Origin: Urinicoccus timonensis
GTDB taxonomy: Bacteria; Bacillota; Clostridia; Tissierellales; Peptoniphilaceae
Direction of reading: 5' to 3'
Assembly: GCF_900232945.1 (NCBI RefSeq)
Contig: NZ_OCTU01000004.1
Coordinates: forward strand, 1 to 64,000
Length of the DNA stretch: 64,000 bases
Below the pieces are notes generated by a model. That model was not told where the DNA came from and did no database searches. It saw only the letters and a program-made list of their open reading frames with translations. This document shows positions 16,580-25,887 of this stretch, in pieces. Position 1 is the stretch's first letter, and each line of letters begins with the position of its first letter. The translations under genes were made by a program, and so were the position numbers.

Positions 16580-17389
16580 TTATAATAGTTGGTTTACTCT
16601 TCTCTGAATAACATAATAATCATATCCAGCATTAGTTAACCTTCTTTTTCTCTCTTCTCCATTACCCCATTTTCCACTTATAACCTCTCTTGCTAACTCA
16701 TCGGTTGTCTTTCCAACTGGATATACTATCTTGCCATTTGCATCGAATACTTTTAAACCAAATCTATCGGCACATCTTTTGGCATTATCTAAATTCTTAA
16801 ATGCACCTTTCTGGCTTTTTACATCAGACCAAGATTTTCTAACTCTATATAGTCCACCTGTCGGTTTACTAATAGTATTATTGCCTCTTAGTCTTTTATT
16901 TACTTCATTTGCTATATATGGAAACTTGCTGCCAAGATATGGACCAGGACAGTTAGTGCTTTTATACCATTCGTGTTTTTGAAGGACACCATCCTTACCT
17001 CCAGTGTAGGTGCAAGGATAGATTCCATTTCTTCTGCAGATGTCTGTAACTAAATCAATTAGTCTATTTAAAACATAATCAGAAACTAACCACTGAGGTC
17101 CCCTCGTAGAGTTCCCTACTTCAATTGTGACTGCTCGATTGTCACACCAAGAAGACGAGGTTGTCCAGGCTCTGTTAGATTCATCTACTCCTAAAACAAT
17201 GACTCCATCTGACCCTAAATTGTAGTTAGCTGATGCTCGTCTTGACCTTGGCACAAATACTCCAGCAAGATTTCTACCATTTATAACTCCTGCCGCATGG
17301 TGGATTGCTATTTTAGTAATTTTTTGATTTCTTCTTCCACTATGGTTAGGTGAAAGAATTCTTGCTTGTACTAATGGACTATTACTCAT
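16580..17389 (-). CDS. Endolysin: N-acetylmuramoyl-L-alanine amidase with CW_7
   Basis: 269 residues. Amidase_2/PGRP domain at about 20-165: IAIHHAAGV supplies the first zinc His pair, VTIEVGNS the core strand, QKHEWYKSTNCPGP the later ligands. A SPOR-like segment follows at about 180-225 (GLYRVRKSWSD ... NAKRCADRFG), and a CW_7 cell-wall-binding repeat ends the protein (DELAREVISGKWGNGEE ... GYDY). It cleaves peptidoglycan for lysis. One base separates it from the holin gene. No signal peptide, as expected for holin-dependent release. Confidence 0.9.
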   Translation of the reverse strand: MSNSPLVQARILSPNHSGRRNQKITKIAIHHAAGVINGRNLAGVFVPRSRRASANYNLGSDGVIVLGVDESNRAWTTSSSWCDNRAVTIEVGNSTRGPQWLVSDYVLNRLIDLVTDICRRNGIYPCTYTGGKDGVLQKHEWYKSTNCPGPYLGSKFPYIANEVNKRLRGNNTISKPTGGLYRVRKSWSDVKSQKGAFKNLDNAKRCADRFGLKVFDANGKIVYPVGKTTDELAREVISGKWGNGEERKRRLTNAGYDYYVIQRRVNQLL

Positions 17390-17791
17390 TTATTTTTCCT
17401 CCTTGAATTGTTCTAATACTCTTTTTAATTTTTCTGGTACTGGCAAGCCTAGTGCTACAGAGTTTTCCAAAATAGAGAGCCCTTCATTTGCTATATAAAA
17501 AAAGATGATGGCTGTTCTTATCATAGTTCCATCACCTTTAATTAAATTTACATCACATAGGTTTGCTATTCCTACAACTATAAAAATCATAATCTTTTTT
17601 GCTATCCCTTTAAATCCTATGGATGAGGATAGCTTTCTTTCAACCCCTGCTCTTAAAACTCCCGTCAAATAGTCGGCTATTACAAAAGCAAGTAATGTGT
17701 AAATAAATGCATCTACACTTCCAAGATAAAATCCCAACCATCCTCCGATAGCTGTAAAACATACTTTTAGTATTTCTAAAAACTTATTCAT
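17390..17791 (-). CDS. Phage holin (phage_holin_4 type)
   Basis: 133 residues. Several membrane segments: LGFYLGSVDAFIYTLLAFVI near 20-40 and IMIFIVVGIANLCDV near 70. Motifs IADYLTGVLRAGVERKLSS and SSIGFKGIAKK are typical of the family. It forms the membrane hole that releases the endolysin. Located between tail genes and the endolysin, all leftward. Confidence 0.88.
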   Translation of the reverse strand: MNKFLEILKVCFTAIGGWLGFYLGSVDAFIYTLLAFVIADYLTGVLRAGVERKLSSSIGFKGIAKKIMIFIVVGIANLCDVNLIKGDGTMIRTAIIFFYIANEGLSILENSVALGLPVPEKLKRVLEQFKEEK

Positions 17792-17792
17792 T

Positions 17793-19172
17793 TTATTCCT
17801 CCTCTGTTAAGGTATATGTTATTTTCATTGTCTTATCTGCCGTTTTTAATATTGGACTTGATAGGTTATTAATTGTTCCAAGGTATGGGGTATGAAGAAA
17901 TAAAAGTTTATAAAACCTCTCCTCATAACCTCCAAAACCAATGACCAATGGTCCGATTGTCTTTGGATCCATCATTAAGTTTGGTATTCCCTCACCGTTA
18001 TAATCAGAAACACTGTTTACTATGACTTGGTCTTTTTTATCAATTGCAAATTCATAACCTAATATATAGTCTCCCCACTTATATAGGTAACAGTATTCTC
18101 CCCCATATTTCGAAGTCCTAACTTCTTTACCTAATTCTATAACAGAAATATCTACAGGATTATTGATATTAATTTTATAGATTTTATCCGCACTATATGA
18201 ATTTATCGAATATAGGTAACCATCTTTAATACAGCTATATACACATCTATGACAGTAACTTCTATTTTTTTCATAGTAACTTCCTAATTTACCTAATCTT
18301 ATTTCATTTAATGCCCACTCATCTATTTTCGTTGAGTAATCATTTTTATTTATTTTTATTCTTATTAGCTTATCTCTGTAAGTTCCAAAGCCATACCAAT
18401 TTCCATCTTCTCCGTCATAAAAACAACATTCGTTCCAAGTACTCAGTTTACTAAAAAACTCTGATACATCAATTGTTATCCTTTCCTCATTTTTATATCC
18501 TTTAGTGTAAATTGGATCATTTAAACCTATACTCGTAAATGGTTCCTTAAGTTTTACTAATTCTATTGATTTGTTGTCTAAAGGCCATATTGAAACCAAG
18601 GTGTTGTTTTCAACATCTATTTCAACACATCCGTTATATGCGTCCGAGACTTCTCTGTTTTTCCATAAGCTAATTTTATTTAATAATAAGAAGGGATCTT
18701 TACCATGAGTGTCTCCATAAAAATGTTTCCCTCCTCTATAATGTGTTAATGCCAATGAAGAGATTCTTCCGTTTGCCTGTGATGTAGAAAAGTCCCAGAC
18801 AAACTTGTATCCATTTTCAAGAGGGGTTGATTCATTAAGATTAGCTGAACCTCTTCTTGGTGCATCTGTTGAATTTACATCATTGGATGCATAGCCTATG
18901 ATTTGATTATCAGAAGGAGCAAATATTTTATTTGGATCTTCCTCTAGTTTATCCTCAAATAAAAGGATTCCACCATAACATTTAGTTGCTATAGGAAATA
19001 TTTCTTTTTCATATTGAGTAATTCTCGAATCACCCATAGGGTACATTAACCCCATAGGATTGAGTCTTAATAAATCTGGAACTGCATTCGTTATTAAGTT
19101 TTCATCTTCATATATCTCCTTCCTATTTGTCCTCACATCAGTTAGTTCAATGACTGATTTACCCTTGAGCAT
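17793..19172 (-). CDS. Putative tail fibre/receptor-binding structural protein
   Basis: About 459 residues from ATG 19172 (MLKGKSVIELTDV), chosen because aaggaggaa precedes it; it overlaps the upstream tail gene by 14 bases. Opening features (ITNAVPDLL, RGGKHFYGDTHG) are shared with distal tail proteins of clostridial phages. The middle is a run of beta-type segments rich in Tyr/Trp. Position last in the tail module, before the holin, supports a host-contact role. Specific receptor unknown. Confidence 0.6.
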   Translation of the reverse strand: MLKGKSVIELTDVRTNRKEIYEDENLITNAVPDLLRLNPMGLMYPMGDSRITQYEKEIFPIATKCYGGILLFEDKLEEDPNKIFAPSDNQIIGYASNDVNSTDAPRRGSANLNESTPLENGYKFVWDFSTSQANGRISSLALTHYRGGKHFYGDTHGKDPFLLLNKISLWKNREVSDAYNGCVEIDVENNTLVSIWPLDNKSIELVKLKEPFTSIGLNDPIYTKGYKNEERITIDVSEFFSKLSTWNECCFYDGEDGNWYGFGTYRDKLIRIKINKNDYSTKIDEWALNEIRLGKLGSYYEKNRSYCHRCVYSCIKDGYLYSINSYSADKIYKININNPVDISVIELGKEVRTSKYGGEYCYLYKWGDYILGYEFAIDKKDQVIVNSVSDYNGEGIPNLMMDPKTIGPLVIGFGGYEERFYKLLFLHTPYLGTINNLSSPILKTADKTMKITYTLTEEE

Positions 19173-21030
19173 TTTCTTCCTCCTTATCTTTAAATTCTGT
19201 AGTAATTTCTTCTTTATATTTTCCAAGCATCAATCCTTGATATTTAAATCTTCCTACCTTTTCATTAAATATAATCGGTGTTGGTATTTGTCTTTCTACT
19301 TTGTAGTCTGCTTTAAGTTTCCTAAGCAAGAATGAATGACTAAGTTCTATTCTCTTCCAAGATTCATCAATCTTTATCTTTCCATCCCATGATGCTGTAG
19401 AACCAAGCGACTGACCAGAGATGGCTGCTAAAGCGTTATCTTTTCCAATCATAGCCTTACCTGATTCAAGCCTAATTAATACCGAGAAATTGTTCATAGT
19501 CTTTTCCTGTAGTTTAGTTAGTGGATAGAAAAGATTTAGAATGTGGTCACCACTTAGGTAAGTTTCTTTTGGAATGTGGTGTTCTATTTTCGTATCATTA
19601 AAAACATAAGTAACAATTAGCCTTGTTGGTATTTCTATGTTTTCAAGAAAGTCTAGTTCCTCTACTTCTTCTTTTTCTTCATACTTTGGAGGATCATAGG
19701 ATTTTCCATCATTATTTAAAACCTCTACTTGTTTCTTGAACTTTCTGGATATCTTTCTCGTTTTTTCTTCAGTATCACAAATTATATTTAACAAGATGGA
19801 GGCATTAAAAATTGCCTCCGTTTCTTTATTGGAGGCAAATTCTATACGAATTATTGGTGTATCTGTTGTAGAAAGACTAAAGGCAGAGTAATTAGAATAG
19901 GCATGAACTACTAATTTTTCAGATTCAATCTGGTTTAACAGTCCTACTATATTCTTATCATTCTTACTTTTAGCCTTAGATAAGTATGGATTCTTTCCAA
20001 CTCCTAGAATTCTGTGCTTACCATTTATCTTGTATTCAATGTCAGTAATAAGTCCTTCAATCTTTTCTTCTTCGTAAGAAATAGCTATTCTGTCTCCTAC
20101 ATCAAGACTTGGGTCCCCTATTGTTACCATATCAAAAGGTGTGTGATGAATTTTGCAAATTTCAGTAAGAAGAGCCTCACACATTCTTTTTCTTTTTTCT
20201 GGAAGTCCTAATTGCATTAAAGGATTTATTCCAAGGTTCATAGTTAATCCATCATCATTTTCTAAAGAGTAGTATTCAGCAATTTTAGACTTTGCATTTG
20301 TTGAGTTGATGGCTGTATATCTTGTCTTAAAATCTGATATTGATGAAGAAAATCTTTCTCTTGTTTTAATTTCAGTTGATATGCTTTCTGCATACTTCTT
20401 TAAAACCAACTTACCATCACGAGACACACCAGCAAAAGCACCAAGAGTCGATGCTATATAGTGAATAAAATCCCTATAAGTTTCTATATCATGGTCTTGA
20501 TAAATTGCCAGAACTTCCTCTCCATTTACAAAAGCTTTTACCTCATCTTCTGTCATACCTAGTTCTACCTTGCACTTCTCACAAGATAATGTAAGTAATT
20601 CAAAAGCTGTACCAAAGGTATCTGTTACTGGGAAATTCTTATCAAATCTAAGCATATAATCATAGCCTTTTAGTTCTAAAATTTTCTTAGACCTATTTGC
20701 CTCAGTGACATCAAAGATTCCCATTGGTATGGTTTCTATCTTTTTGCTTTCTAATTCTTGATGGTAAAAAAGTTCTAGCTTTGAATCCTCTAAAGAATAC
20801 CTATCTATATTTGAAAAAAGGCTAATTCCAAACTCTCCAGCATAAACTGTACCTATTTCAAGTTCAGAAGATCCAGAGCATGAACGATGAATGTATCCAG
20901 ACCCTTTAAGAATATCTTTATTGGTAAATGGAATGATTGTTTCATCTTTTAAGATGATATTTCCCGTCCAGTAAAATTTACGAGAGTTCTTTTTTATGAC
21001 TATCTTATATTCATTACTTGTTGGATACAT
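19159..21030 (-). CDS. Tail hub/baseplate protein (Tal-like)
   Basis: About 623 residues from ATG 21030 (MYPTSNEYKIVIKK), whose first base overlaps the stop region of the preceding gene. Residues 1-350 resemble the hub-type tail proteins that follow the distal tail protein in siphoviruses (ITDIEYKINGKHRILGVGK near 325). The C-terminal part has a disordered Glu/Lys-rich linker (PPKYEEKEEVEEL) and a likely carbohydrate-binding-type beta segment. Forms the tail tip. Confidence 0.65.
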   Translation of the reverse strand: MYPTSNEYKIVIKKNSRKFYWTGNIILKDETIIPFTNKDILKGSGYIHRSCSGSSELEIGTVYAGEFGISLFSNIDRYSLEDSKLELFYHQELESKKIETIPMGIFDVTEANRSKKILELKGYDYMLRFDKNFPVTDTFGTAFELLTLSCEKCKVELGMTEDEVKAFVNGEEVLAIYQDHDIETYRDFIHYIASTLGAFAGVSRDGKLVLKKYAESISTEIKTRERFSSSISDFKTRYTAINSTNAKSKIAEYYSLENDDGLTMNLGINPLMQLGLPEKRKRMCEALLTEICKIHHTPFDMVTIGDPSLDVGDRIAISYEEEKIEGLITDIEYKINGKHRILGVGKNPYLSKAKSKNDKNIVGLLNQIESEKLVVHAYSNYSAFSLSTTDTPIIRIEFASNKETEAIFNASILLNIICDTEEKTRKISRKFKKQVEVLNNDGKSYDPPKYEEKEEVEELDFLENIEIPTRLIVTYVFNDTKIEHHIPKETYLSGDHILNLFYPLTKLQEKTMNNFSVLIRLESGKAMIGKDNALAAISGQSLGSTASWDGKIKIDESWKRIELSHSFLLRKLKADYKVERQIPTPIIFNEKVGRFKYQGLMLGKYKEEITTEFKDKEEENAQG

Positions 21031-21392
21031 TAGTATTCCTCCAATGAAAAAGATACTTCCCACAATCCCTTATAAGAAGTATCTTTTATTAGTTTGACTT
21101 GAAACTTGTCTATATACATTTGTGACTCTTTTAGTTCTAGTGTTTCTGTATCTAAGTATTTAACTTTAAGATTAGACTTATTAGCAAGACCACTCAATGT
21201 CTTTACAAGCTTAGGACTACATGAAAAACTTACAGATATACTCGCTACTTTATTTCTAACTATATCTCTCTGAATAGTCCCTGCCTCTGTCTCTCCTCCA
21301 GTATCTGCCTCTATATCTCTAAACTCCAAATCATAAGTATTTGGTAGTGGCAGGTCTACTCCTTCAATAATTAAATATGATTGATATTTCAT
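21030..21392 (-). CDS. Distal-tail-region protein (DUF6711-like)
   Basis: 120 residues. The start MKYQSYLIIEGVDLPLPNTY and the end GLWEVSFSLEEY match small tail proteins encoded right after the tape measure gene in clostridial siphoviruses. One-base overlap with both the tape measure gene and the hub gene shows tight coupling. Confidence 0.6.
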   Translation of the reverse strand: MKYQSYLIIEGVDLPLPNTYDLEFRDIEADTGGETEAGTIQRDIVRNKVASISVSFSCSPKLVKTLSGLANKSNLKVKYLDTETLELKESQMYIDKFQVKLIKDTSYKGLWEVSFSLEEY

Positions 21393-24300
21393 TACCTACC
21401 TCCACTTCTTAAATTCTTGCGCATAGATGCATTAACAATAACTTCATCAAGGAGTGTGCCTCCAAGATAGACTGGTATAACTATATCTCCAGTATTTTCT
21501 GATTTTAAATTGATGTTTGCAAGTGCATCAGATATTTGTCTTCCTATATCAACTCCATTTACAGCAGATTCTTTATCATATCCACCCATACTAACAGTTG
21601 ATATATTTGGATTTAAAACCATATCGCTTGCTACATTCTTCATAGAAGATTGAACTAATCTCCTACTCTTTTCAATTCCATTAGATAATCCTTCCATAAA
21701 GTCTGGCATCCATGATTCGTAGTCAGTAAGTGGACCAACATCTGGTACAGAGAAATGCAAGTAAGACCTAATGGTTGATGCAACATTAGATACAGCAGAT
21801 ATTACATTACCTATTGCATTTGAAATCCCTCTAGCAATTCCATTAATCATATCGGCTCCCCATGTGTAGGCTTGTGATGCTAGATTTCTAATAAAGTTAA
21901 CTGCATTATTAAATCCATTTCTAATGCTAGATAAAATATTCGACATACTAGAAGAAATAGCTGACTTCATCGAATTAAAGGCAGATGTGACTGCTGATTT
22001 TGCAGAATTCACTGTTGATGAAATAGTAGATTTGATGCCATTCCAAATATTAGATACTAATGACCTAATTCCATTTAAAACTCCAGATATGAAGGACTTG
22101 ATAGCATTCCAAACATTCATCACTATAGATTTAATAGCATTTAAAACGGTTTGAATTACTACTTTTATATTGTTCCAGGATGTGGACATAAATGTTCCAA
22201 TAGCTGTAATTACAGTGGTTAAGAAACCTTTTATCCCATTCCAAATGGTCTCTGCTTTTACCTTAATAGCATCAAGAACAGTTGAAATTAAAGTCTTTAT
22301 ACCTTCCCAAGTAGTTTTTATAAATTCTCCAATTGCTGTAAATACTTCTGTGGTTTTAGTTGAGATAGCTGTCCATATATTGGTAAATGTAGTTTGAATT
22401 CCTGTCCATAGGCTTGTAAAAAATTCTCCCAAACTTTGCCATAGACTCTTGGCTCCCTCAATAAAGGTATTCCAAGATTCAGTTAGAAAAGTTGTTATAG
22501 CTGTCCATGTACTGTTCCATCCTTCAACAAGTCCATTCCATAGATTGGCAAAGAAGTCCATGATTCCTTTCCAAGTTGTCTTAACTCCTTCAATAAATCC
22601 AGACCAGAATTCTGATAAGAAAGTAGTAATCTCAGTCCACGATTTTGTCCAAGATTCTGATATTCCTTGCCAAAGGTTTACGAAGAATTCTTTTATTCCA
22701 TTCCAAATAGCAACAGTTGATTCCTTAATAGTTTCCCATATGGAGATGACACCTTCTCTAAACCAGTCACACTTCTTCCATAAAAGAACAAGTCCAGCTA
22801 TTACTGCACCAATAGCAATAGGAACAATACCTATGGTTGATACTACTGCAGTGATTGCTGGAATAAGTGTACCTGTAAAGATTCCAACTATCTTAGTTAT
22901 TCCTCCAACAATTAGAGGTCCTTTAGTCATAATAGTTCCTATTGACCAGATAAGTTTTCCTACAATCATAAGTACAGGACCAAGAGCAGCTATAAAAAGA
23001 CCAATACCTGCAATAATACCTTTTACTGGACCAGGAAGTGTATTAAGTCCATTTACCAGTTTTGTTAATATATCTACTACTTTTCTTACAGTAGGCATCA
23101 ATAGTTCTCCAAAGGATATAGCTAATTCTTCTAAGGCAGATTGTAGAATCTTTAATTGACCTCCTAGGTTATCCTGCATAGTAGTTGCCATTTTTTCTGC
23201 TGTTCCATCTGCCTTATATATGGCATCACTCAAACTGTTATAGTCTTTCTCACTGGCATTTATAATTGCCAACATTCCAGACATGGCATTTTTACCAAAT
23301 ATCATCGATGCTGCCTGTGCCTGTTGAGTTCCATCTAAATTAGCAAAAGAGTCTCTAAATATTCTTAGAGTTTCATCAAGAGAAAGACCCTGTACATCCT
23401 CAATTGATAAGCCTAGCATGGACATTCCATTCATAACTTCTTTAGTTGGTGATGCGAGTCTAGTTAGTCCAGCCCTTAAAGCTGTACCTGCTTGTGAACC
23501 CTTTATTCCTGAGTTTGCCATTAAACCTATAGCTACTGCAGTATCTTCAACTGAATATCCAAGAGCGGCAGCAATAGGTGCAGCATATTTAAAGGTCTCA
23601 CCCATTAATGAAACATTGGTATTGGCGTTGGATGATGCAGCTGCAAGAACATCAGCAAAGTGAGAAGAGTCTTCAGCTTTTAAACCAAAGGCCGTAAGGG
23701 CATCTGTAACAATATCTGAAGTGGTTGCTAAATCCTCACCACTTGCCGCAGCAAGATTCATAATTCCTTCAATACCACCAATCATGTCCTTACTTTTCCA
23801 GCCAGCCATGGCCATGTAATTCATAGCCTCTGCCGCTTCAGATGCTGAGAACTTTGTCTTGGCTCCCATTTCACGAGCCTTTTCCCTTAGGGCATCAAAG
23901 TCGGATCCTGTTGCACCAGACACTGCTTTTACCTTTGCCATACCAGAGTCAAAATCCGATGCAGTCTTTACTGCCGCTACCCCAAGGCCTGCTACTGCAA
24001 GAGATACTGGCATAATATTTTTACCGACATTTTCAATGTTCTGGCCAGTATTTTGCCACTTTTCTCCAGTAGCTGCAATATTTTGTAGGGTCTGATTAGT
24101 TGTTGCCCCTTGCCTTTCTAGAGATTTAAGGGCTTGTTCTGTTTCAATAATCTCACGTTTAAGGGCATCATATTGTTCTTGGGAGATCTTACCTTCTGCA
24201 AGAGCCTGTTCAACTTGTTTCTGTGCATCTTTTAAAGAGGTTAATTTGTTCTTTGTTTCTTCTAAGGTCTGTCCTAATAGCTTATGCTTTTGTGAGATAA

Positions 24301-24457
24301 GTTCAGTATTTCCGGGGTCAAGTTTTAGAAGTTTATTGACATCACGAAGTTCAGACTGAGTATGTTTAATCTCCGTATTAACTTGTTTTAATGCAGTTTG
24401 AAGTTTGGTAGTATCTCCACCAATCTCAACAGTTATTCCTTTTATTCTATTTGCCAC
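21392..24457 (-). CDS. Tail tape measure protein
   Basis: 1021 residues starting with GTG 24457 after ggaaggagg. The N-terminal ~120 residues form a coiled coil (TTKLQTALKQVNTEI). The TP901-type core follows at about 160-400 (GMAKVKAVSG, AAEAMNYMAMAGWKS, GLMANSGIKGSQAGTALRAG). Hydrophobic segments lie near 470-560, and then a long series of Trp-containing repeats (FFVNLWQGI, FFANLWNGL, FFTSLWTGI). Length sets the tail length. Flanked upstream by a moron rather than directly by the chaperone gene. Confidence 0.93.
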   Translation of the reverse strand: MANRIKGITVEIGGDTTKLQTALKQVNTEIKHTQSELRDVNKLLKLDPGNTELISQKHKLLGQTLEETKNKLTSLKDAQKQVEQALAEGKISQEQYDALKREIIETEQALKSLERQGATTNQTLQNIAATGEKWQNTGQNIENVGKNIMPVSLAVAGLGVAAVKTASDFDSGMAKVKAVSGATGSDFDALREKAREMGAKTKFSASEAAEAMNYMAMAGWKSKDMIGGIEGIMNLAAASGEDLATTSDIVTDALTAFGLKAEDSSHFADVLAAASSNANTNVSLMGETFKYAAPIAAALGYSVEDTAVAIGLMANSGIKGSQAGTALRAGLTRLASPTKEVMNGMSMLGLSIEDVQGLSLDETLRIFRDSFANLDGTQQAQAASMIFGKNAMSGMLAIINASEKDYNSLSDAIYKADGTAEKMATTMQDNLGGQLKILQSALEELAISFGELLMPTVRKVVDILTKLVNGLNTLPGPVKGIIAGIGLFIAALGPVLMIVGKLIWSIGTIMTKGPLIVGGITKIVGIFTGTLIPAITAVVSTIGIVPIAIGAVIAGLVLLWKKCDWFREGVISIWETIKESTVAIWNGIKEFFVNLWQGISESWTKSWTEITTFLSEFWSGFIEGVKTTWKGIMDFFANLWNGLVEGWNSTWTAITTFLTESWNTFIEGAKSLWQSLGEFFTSLWTGIQTTFTNIWTAISTKTTEVFTAIGEFIKTTWEGIKTLISTVLDAIKVKAETIWNGIKGFLTTVITAIGTFMSTSWNNIKVVIQTVLNAIKSIVMNVWNAIKSFISGVLNGIRSLVSNIWNGIKSTISSTVNSAKSAVTSAFNSMKSAISSSMSNILSSIRNGFNNAVNFIRNLASQAYTWGADMINGIARGISNAIGNVISAVSNVASTIRSYLHFSVPDVGPLTDYESWMPDFMEGLSNGIEKSRRLVQSSMKNVASDMVLNPNISTVSMGGYDKESAVNGVDIGRQISDALANINLKSENTGDIVIPVYLGGTLLDEVIVNASMRKNLRSGGR

Positions 24458-24488
24458 TTGACCGCCTCCTTCCTAAAAATGGACATGA

Positions 24489-24520
24489 AAAAAGCACCTA
24501 CTATTTTGTAAGTGCTTTTT
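24489..24520 (-). terminator. Hairpin closing the 24.5-25.3 kb moron
   Basis: Stem aaaaagcac / gtgcttttt with flanking A and T runs, between the moron and the tape measure gene. Closely similar in sequence to the hairpin at 30944-30965. Confidence 0.7.
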
Positions 24521-24539
24521 GAATTTTCTTTAAACTATT

Positions 24540-24893
24540 TTATTTTCTGAATAATTTTGATGCAAAAGTTAGTATGTCTCTTGCTGTTTCAAAACTATTT
24601 TTCTCAGTATCATTTTGACCGTCATCCCAATGTCTTTGGAAGTCTCTATCAATACGAATACCATTCTCATCAGAATGAAAAGTATATGTATCTTCTTCAT
24701 TCACACGATATGTGTCTTCCGAATCAAAGGATTTATAAGATGATCTATATGTCTTAGTCGTTCCATCAAGCTTTTCTCTATTTTTAACCAGATACTCTAA
24801 ATTTTCAATTTCATGGTCCTTAAATCTACCATTACCTAAATTAACATATTCGCTTAACTTCTCTTTTCTTGACTTTTTTTCTTTCTTATCCAT
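24540..24893 (-). CDS. Unrecognised hydrophilic protein (moron gene 2)
   Basis: 117 residues, strongly charged (KKEKKSRKEKLSEY at the N-terminus; DEDTYRVNEEDTYTFHSDE-like acidic centre), no membrane segment. Overlaps the upstream gene by one base. It stands between the tail assembly chaperone and tape measure genes, where phages normally have nothing, and is followed by its own hairpin. Function unknown. Confidence 0.55.
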   Translation of the reverse strand: MDKKEKKSRKEKLSEYVNLGNGRFKDHEIENLEYLVKNREKLDGTTKTYRSSYKSFDSEDTYRVNEEDTYTFHSDENGIRIDRDFQRHWDDGQNDTEKNSFETARDILTFASKLFRK

Positions 24894-25270
24894 TACAAAG
24901 TACCTCCCTCACGAAAATTTAATTCATCGTTCCAATTTTCCTCAAGTATATCTTTTAATTTCAGTTTTAAAGATTTAGAAATCTTATACGAATTTATTTT
25001 TAACAATATAGATTCCTTAGTTTCACCTTTTTTTACTAATTCTTTAACTACTTGAACAAATATCTTTTCAAATCCATATTCAGAAATAGCTTGAGATATT
25101 AGTCCAATTAATCCTAATGTTGCTATTCCTCCTATCATACCAAAAGGGCCAATTGCGCACAGGGCTGTTGTGATTGATGCCGCTCCCACATATCCAGTTG
25201 CTCCTATAGCTAACAATAGCACTAATCCAGGAACTCCCAAAGCAACAATTTTTGAAACAATTTTATCCAT
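24893..25270 (-). CDS. Small membrane protein (moron gene 1)
   Basis: 125 residues. Residues 5-65 are two or three hydrophobic, Gly/Ala-rich helices (GVPGLVLLLAIGATGYVGAA; GPFGMIGGIATLGLIGLI). The C-terminus is soluble and Lys-rich. Own promoter-like sequence upstream (25320-25348). The shape recalls superinfection-exclusion or lysogenic-conversion proteins; this is inference. Confidence 0.55.
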   Translation of the reverse strand: MDKIVSKIVALGVPGLVLLLAIGATGYVGAASITTALCAIGPFGMIGGIATLGLIGLISQAISEYGFEKIFVQVVKELVKKGETKESILLKINSYKISKSLKLKLKDILEENWNDELNFREGGTL

Positions 25271-25319
25271 GAACCTTGCTCCTATAGAAATTCAAATTTA
25301 TATTTTATATATTACCCTT

Positions 25320-25348
25320 ATTATACCATGTCTACTCAAGGTTTTAAA
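25320..25348 (-). promoter_or_regulatory. Probable promoter of the tail-region moron
   Basis: Minus-strand TATAAT (25320-25325) with TTTAAA (25343-25348) at 17-base spacing. The -10 context ggTATAATaa also occurs before the other moron (31502-31507). Confidence 0.4.
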
Positions 25349-25534
25349 TTAGAACTTATCAAAGTCTTCTTGTGTGGCTACTTCTTTGTACTTATATTCA
25401 TCGTTATTCTTTTCTGTGAACATATCATTTACAAGTCCAATTGTTAATAGGGATAAATCAGAAACAGAAAGACCTAATTCAACAGCCCTTAATAGAAACA
25501 AGGGTGTAGTCATTGGTCGTTCTGTTTGTCTTAC
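25349..25534 (-). CDS. gpT-like frameshift extension of the tail assembly chaperone
   Basis: In the -1 frame after the slippery site A AAA AAG (25534-25540), translation continues as VRQTERPMTTPLFLLRAVEL and ends DEYKYKEVATQEDFDKF at TAA 25349-25351, about 61 codons. Content and position match the T extension of lambda-type gpG/gpGT chaperones made by programmed -1 frameshifting. No independent start is seen. Confidence 0.78.
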   Translation of the reverse strand, partial: VRQTERPMTTPLFLLRAVELGLSVSDLSLLTIGLVNDMFTEKNNDEYKYKEVATQEDFDKF

Positions 25535-25887
25535 TTTTTTTTAGGAACTTCTTCCGATTTTATATTAAGTCCCCACAACTCAATTAGCTGAGGTAGAATT
25601 TGATAAATTGAAAAGGTTGAGAAATTATCCAACCATTCTTCTGGGCTATCTGGCACAGTTTTATCTCCATGCTTAGCCATTACATAGGCTATATTTTCAA
25701 ATAACTCAAGAGAGCCTATATCAAGATTGGATTTATCTTTATCATTTTTCTTCATGGACTTTTCTAGTTCCACCAAGTCTTTAAAGATATCTCGACCAAA
25801 CTTTAATCTATATATTCTTGGAATAGCTGCCGATGCACGAAATATAACATCTTTTCCATCTATTTTTATAGTTTTTGTTAATGCCAT
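25531..25887 (-). CDS. Tail assembly chaperone (gpG-like)
   Basis: 118 residues, ending VPKKK just at the slippery A-run. It carries the RASAAIPRIYRLKFGRDIF segment typical of siphovirus chaperones encoded between the major tail and tape measure genes. It coats the tape measure protein during tail assembly. Start ATG 25887 overlaps the stop of the major tail protein gene by one base. Confidence 0.8.
   Translation of the reverse strand: MALTKTIKIDGKDVIFRASAAIPRIYRLKFGRDIFKDLVELEKSMKKNDKDKSNLDIGSLELFENIAYVMAKHGDKTVPDSPEEWLDNFSTFSIYQILPQLIELWGLNIKSEEVPKKK

Noticed and set aside
22449..23159. 236-codon plus-strand open frame
   Set aside because: It lies fully inside the tape measure gene on the other strand; repeated Trp/Ile codons there produce stop-free antisense. 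No ribosome binding site and no family.
25535..25542. +1 or -2 frameshift in the tail chaperone
   Set aside because: Counting codons through the A-run shows the downstream frame is -1, matching the A AAA AAG heptamer.
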